Shown: piece after piece, positions 60,694-64,000 of the stretch | How positions within the stretch are numbered: position 1 is the stretch's first letter | Layout of the letters: each line of letters begins with the position of its first letter | NCBI RefSeq assembly: GCF_000427645.1 | Contig: NZ_KE386571.1 | Location: forward strand, 1,043,676-1,107,675 | Origin: Sphingomonas phyllosphaerae FA2 | GTDB taxonomy: Bacteria; Pseudomonadota; Alphaproteobacteria; Sphingomonadales; Sphingomonadaceae | Direction of reading: 5' to 3' | DNA: 64,000 nucleotides | The notes under the pieces: model-generated | What the model was told of the DNA's origin: nothing | Databases searched by the model: none | The model's input: only the letters and a program-made list of their open reading frames with translations | Program-made: the position numbers and the translations under genes

Positions 60694-61026
60694 TCAGCAG
60701 CAAGGGGCGAGTTCGGCGATAAGGGGCGTGCACAGCTCGGCATTGCCCGCGCAGCAGTCCTTGACGAGGAACAGCGTCAGCGCGCGCAGGCCGTCCAGAT
60801 CGGCGCGGTAGATGATCGAACGGCTATGGCGTTCTGAGCGAACCAAGCCAGCGCGGGCAAGAATGCCGAGGTGCGCCGACATGGTGTTTTGCGGCACGTC
60901 GAGTTTACGGGCAATCTCGCCGGCCGCCATCCCGGCGGGTTCATTGTGGACCAGCAGGCGGAACACATCGAGGCGCGTTCGTTGCGCCAGCGCCCCAAGC
61001 GCGGCGATAGCCGAATCAATATCCAT
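60694..61026 (-). CDS. arsR: ArsR-family arsenic-responsive repressor
   Basis: A 110-residue winged-helix protein: MDIDSAIAALGALAQRTRLDVFRLLV, a recognition region LDVPQNTMSAHLGILARAGLVRSERHS, and a Cys-rich C-terminal tail KDCCAGNAELCTPLIAELAPCC. The CC-x6-C cluster fits the C-terminal arsenite site of the Acidithiobacillus-type ArsR rather than the helix-4 CxC site of plasmid R773. As(III) binding would release it from the operon promoter, which lies upstream of 61026 in an AT-richer stretch. It is the first gene of the ars operon, 11 bp before arsC. Confidence 0.92.
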   Translation of the reverse strand: MDIDSAIAALGALAQRTRLDVFRLLVHNEPAGMAAGEIARKLDVPQNTMSAHLGILARAGLVRSERHSRSIIYRADLDGLRALTLFLVKDCCAGNAELCTPLIAELAPCC

Positions 61027-61211
61027 ACATCCAACATAACGGATATAATTCGTGACGCTACTGTCGCTTGACTCTGCGTGGATCAAGTGCCCCGTCACCC
61101 ACCCGACAACGGATTGCGGGAAGGTTTCGGTCGTGCTCTTTCCTGATCCCGTTCGAGGCGGCGTCCCATGCCTCGATTGCCGTTTCTGATCAGGAAGGGC
61201 GCAACCATCTG

Positions 61212-61571
61212 TCACCTGCTAGAGAGAAAAAACGTATTTCCATCTGGATCATTGAAATAGACGTGCGGGAACGGCTTGGTCCGGGGTGGTCCCAGGAAGG
61301 TCACACCTCTCGCCGACAGTCGATCATACTCGTATTGCACATTGTCGCAGCCGAACGACCCGTTGAAGAAGGTGCCGATCCTGTCCTCGTGCCCCTCAGG
61401 CGTGAACAGAAGGAGGCCGGTCTGTGCGCCGGGGATGGTCAATTCGATCCAGCGCTTCTCCCCAACCGGGCGATCAGTCGCGATCACGAACCCCATGATC
61501 TCCGTCCAGAAGGCCAGCGCACGATCCTGATCGCGCGTCGGAATGCCGACGTAATTCAGCTTTCGGATCAC
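61212..61571 (-). CDS. VOC superfamily protein (glyoxalase/bleomycin-resistance fold)
   Basis: A 119-residue VOC protein starting at GTG (61571) after GGAAGG, because the conserved opening IRKLNYVGIPTRDQDRALAFW begins directly there. Two beta-alpha-beta-beta-beta units are visible, the second with DNVQYEYDRLSARGVTFLGPP and FPHVYFNDPDGNTFFLSS, where the final Glu of the usual metal site reads F/L. Metal binding is therefore uncertain. It is divergent from a small HTH gene whose start overlaps an inverted repeat. Function unknown; resistance or isomerase roles are the family's common ones. Confidence 0.82.
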   Translation of the reverse strand: MIRKLNYVGIPTRDQDRALAFWTEIMGFVIATDRPVGEKRWIELTIPGAQTGLLLFTPEGHEDRIGTFFNGSFGCDNVQYEYDRLSARGVTFLGPPRTKPFPHVYFNDPDGNTFFLSSR

Positions 61572-61621
61572 GGCTGGCCTTCCTGGCCGCTGCCCTTTCG
61601 CGGCGTCCCTGGGCAATGCTA

Positions 61622-61635
61622 ATTGCTGTAGCAAT
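61622..61635. promoter_or_regulatory. Palindrome ATTGCTGTAGCAAT overlapping HTH gene start
   Basis: A 14-bp palindrome (6-bp arms, central GT) covering the ATG at 61634. A perfect version, ATTGCTATAGCAAT, lies at 62489-62502. Its position would let a bound protein block translation start or transcription of the small HTH gene and the divergent VOC gene. Confidence 0.55.
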
Positions 61636-61936
61636 GAGCGGCAAGCAATACGCGTTGGACGCTTACGTCCTCGACACCCTGATGCGCGACCTGGTGGGTC
61701 ACGATCGACGGACATCGGCTTTCCTGGTCTACCTTTCGCTATATGCGTCGTCGGAGGCAGGCTTCGCCCGCATCAGCCACGCGCAGCTCGCCGAGCGCAC
61801 CGGGCTCTCCAAGCGCAGTGCACAGGACGCGGTGTCTCACCTGATCGACCGGGGCCTGTTGCGCGCAGAAAAGAGCGGAGCGACCGAGGTGACGCGCTAC
61901 CAGCTTCTTTCACCCTGGCGCAGGCCCGCCGGCTGA
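61634..61936 (+). CDS. Small winged/helix-turn-helix regulator
   Basis: A 100-residue protein (a longer form from 61616 is possible). It begins MSGKQYALDAYVLDTLMRDLVG. The HTH part is ISHAQLAERTGLSKRSAQDAVSHLIDRGLLRAEKSG, followed by a short wing VTRYQLL. This resembles compact MarR/GntR-like DNA-binding domains without an effector domain. No good ribosome site precedes either start; the start codon lies inside the palindrome at 61622-61635, suggesting self-regulation. Likely targets are the divergent VOC gene and, through the second palindrome at 62489, the convergent VOC gene. Confidence 0.75.
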   Translation: MSGKQYALDAYVLDTLMRDLVGHDRRTSAFLVYLSLYASSEAGFARISHAQLAERTGLSKRSAQDAVSHLIDRGLLRAEKSGATEVTRYQLLSPWRRPAG

Positions 61937-61955
61937 CCGGCACGCTGGCCGCACG

Positions 61956-62336
61956 CTATTTCGGTTGCCACAGCTCGATCTTGGTGCCGTCCGGATCCTG
62001 TATCCACGCGAACCGCCCGAAAGGGTCGGCATCGTCCCGTCTGAGAATAGGAACGCCCTTCGCCGTCAATCGCGCGATCATCGCGTCCATGTCGTCGACG
62101 GCGAAGTTGACCATGAACTCCCTCGTGGAGGGTGCCATGTGATCCGTGCCATCCGGAAAGGCCATCCACGACACCTTGGGCGGATGCCCTGGCGCGTCAA
62201 AGGGCAGCGCTGCCCCACCCCATGATGCGACGTCCAGCCCCAGCACCTCCTTGTACCAGTGTGCCAGCGCTTTGGGGTCCTTGCTCTTGACGAAAACGCC
62301 ACCAATGCCCGTGACGTGACCAGGTTGCTCAGCCAT
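61956..62336 (-). CDS. VOC superfamily protein
   Basis: A 126-residue VOC protein: HVTGIGGVFVKSKDPKALAHWYKEVLGLDV at the front, VNFAVDDMDAMIARLTAKGVPILR in the second half and FAWIQDPDGTKIELWQPK at the end. The last stretch has the Glu (KIELWQ) expected for a metal ligand, unlike the neighbouring VOC protein. The ATG at 62336 has AGGA upstream. It converges with the small HTH gene. The perfect palindrome ATTGCTATAGCAAT is 153 bp upstream. Substrate unknown; glyoxalase-like or stress-related roles are plausible. Confidence 0.85.
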   Translation of the reverse strand: MAEQPGHVTGIGGVFVKSKDPKALAHWYKEVLGLDVASWGGAALPFDAPGHPPKVSWMAFPDGTDHMAPSTREFMVNFAVDDMDAMIARLTAKGVPILRRDDADPFGRFAWIQDPDGTKIELWQPK

Positions 62337-63362
62337 GCCGGGATCCTGCCATGCGAACGACGCGAGAAGCGCGATGATCCTGAAGCCCCATGCCGACGCC
62401 GTGCATCTCGATCCCGCTCCTCGTGTCGTTACAGGTTCCATACCCGCATGCTAACCGGGACATGATGGCACCGACTATTGGTGCATCAATTGCTATAGCA
62501 ATCAGCGACAGACGAAAGGTGCAGCTTCCTTCAAGAAGCCGCTACAGGATTTTCAAACGTCTCGCGCTTTCTCGATCGACCATCGTTTTCAGGACATCTC
62601 GCGGCGGAGCGCGCGGACGCGACAAGCGCTGGTGGCAAAGTCTCAATCCCCGCCATTCCATACGCCTGCATGAACTGGCCGTAAGCGTGAACCTATTCGC
62701 CTGAACGAACGGCGGATTGCGTGGGTTGTCTTCACCACACTGGCTGGCCGAAAGTGGGTCTTCATTCGGCCTCGGCCGTTGGCGTCAGAGATGTTGCGGC
62801 CTGATGCACACGATCAATGCCCATTCGTCATGCACCGTCACAACCTTACGACGTAAACCGATCGGCAGGGCGGGGTGCGCTTTCGGAAGCCGATCGACGA
62901 TGCCGACCGCGGCGGGATCATGCTAACCTCCGATGACGGCATCGATCCAGTGGGGCATGAAGAAGATGCGCCGATCCTGACATATTCACTCGAGCCGGTG
63001 AAGCGACGGGTGCACGAAGGGGAAAGTGAGTGCCGCCTACTCGGTCGTGTTGAACGCGCCTAAGCTGTCGCTCGCCCAAGCCTCGTCGAGCGTGCATTAA
63101 TCGAAATATCGGGTGGATTAGGGCGTCTGGACTGCGCGGTCGGGCGTCGCGGCGTGGGCGACGAACGCATCCTTCACTTTCGTTCGATTGATCGAGCCGT
63201 TGCTCGACCGCATGAAGAGCAGCACCGACGTGGATCAGGCGACAGAAGTTTGCCCCAACGGGTCGGCTGGCGGATCAAAGCTGCGCCTAAAGTCGCGCAA
63301 TCGGCGAAACGGTCAAACCTCGGCTTATTCCGGCAATCAAGCCTCTAAGTGCTTGTAATCGC
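62337..63362. other. 1-kb region without a supported gene
   Basis: No open frame here combines a start, ribosome site and family-like pattern. Frames such as 62390-62704 and 63154-63348 on the plus strand are unrecognisable. Composition is slightly more AT-rich and less codon-structured than elsewhere. It includes the palindrome at 62489-62502 and ends at a tRNA gene, so it could hold remains of an old insertion, but no integrase, direct repeat or attachment site was found. Confidence 0.5.
62489..62502. promoter_or_regulatory. Perfect 14-bp palindrome ATTGCTATAGCAAT
   Basis: A fully symmetric 14-mer, 867 bp from the near-identical copy overlapping the small HTH gene start. It lies upstream of the second VOC gene. 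A pair of identical half-sites (ATTGCT/AGCAAT) at both places suggests binding by one dimeric regulator, probably the HTH protein between them. Confidence 0.55.
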
Positions 63363-63437
63363 TGGTGACCCCTACGAGAATCGAACTCGTGTTTTCGCCG
63401 TGAGAGGGCGACGTCCTAACCGCTAGACGAAGGGGCC
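63363..63437 (-). tRNA. tRNA-Glu (anticodon CTC)
   Basis: On the minus strand the sequence begins GGCCCCTTCGTCTAGCGG. The acceptor stem GGCCCCT pairs with AGGGGTC, and the D-arm contains TAGCGGTTAGGA. The anticodon loop CTCTCAC has CTC as anticodon. The T-arm contains GAGTTCGATTCTC. An encoded CCA end follows the discriminator A. All stems of a normal tRNA-Glu are visible. Confidence 0.93.
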
Positions 63438-63545
63438 GTGCGCGGTGTGAGGCGCGCTGTTAGGTCGGCGGGGCGGGGGCGTCAAGCGACTTTCGTGCCG
63501 ATCACCAAAAAGGTGCGCCGGCACGTTAGCCGACGCACCTCCATA

Positions 63546-64000
<455 letters not shown>

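Noticed and set aside
62390..63348. Possible remnants of a mobile element next to the tRNA-Glu gene
   Set aside because: No integrase or transposase motif, no terminal repeats and no duplicated tRNA 3' end were found.

Overview
The window is GC-rich, densely coded chromosomal DNA that looks like a sphingomonad (Alphaproteobacteria, Sphingomonas or a close relative). This rests on two large TonB-dependent receptors (TBDRs), several plant-polysaccharide and chitin hydrolases, a sulfotransferase beside a TBDR, S9/DUF885/amidohydrolase exported peptidases, and a CGTCATTGCGAGCG-type dispersed inverted repeat. No insertion sequence, CRISPR array or rRNA was seen. One tRNA-Glu(CTC) lies at the right end. 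The taxonomic call is inference from gene content.

Layout: (1) 1-4907, minus: a 5-oxoproline module (fused HyuA/HyuB 5-oxoprolinase, DUF969 and DUF979 membrane subunits), divergent from a DHA2-type MFS exporter. (2) 6479-13258: chitin/GlcNAc locus (GH20 hexosaminidase, TBDR, NagX-like membrane acyltransferase). (3) 13269-15632: TPR-sulfotransferase and an alpha/beta hydrolase. (4) 15649-21684: tricarboxylate-type module (CitMHS symporter, OprP-like porin, lone periplasmic binding protein) divergent from a TctD/TctE-type two-component system. (5) 21910-29720: a second TBDR, a PRISE-type reductase with a divergent HxlR regulator, an isochorismatase-like hydrolase and a PepSY/flavodoxin/FNR fusion reductase. 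(6) 30023-35292: exported S9 peptidase, amidohydrolase and DUF885 protein. (7) 35364-39487, 44815-47334 and 56298-59222: GH3, sugar symporter, GH9 and GH115, with LacI-type GNTAGCGCTANC-like boxes in front of GH3, GH9 and GH115. (8) 39862-44214 (minus) and 47681-50968 (plus): two tight gene strings for an unassigned glycan or glycolipid. The first is a glycosyltransferase::UDP-galactopyranose mutase fusion, a receiver-like protein without its phospho-Asp, and a GH1 protein with an eroded RmlD tail. The second is GT2, acyl-CoA dehydrogenase-like protein, PIG-L deacetylase and NodS-like methyltransferase, all overlapping by 4 bp. (9) 51220-55966: a four-PAS hybrid histidine kinase and a PAS-GGDEF-EAL protein. 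(10) 59374-61026: arsR-arsC-(arsB relic)-arsH, where arsB has shrunk to a 40-codon ORF keeping only its two ends. (11) 61212-62336: two VOC proteins and a small HTH protein with a repeated perfect or near-perfect palindrome. (12) 63363-64000: tRNA-Glu and the C-terminal part of class II DAHP synthase.

The candidate for a poorly described system is region 8. Its deacetylase, N-methyltransferase-like and GT2 set recalls the logic of Nod-factor decoration, although the families differ, and the neighbouring sensory genes could control it. The clearest single evolutionary event is the in-frame collapse of arsB.
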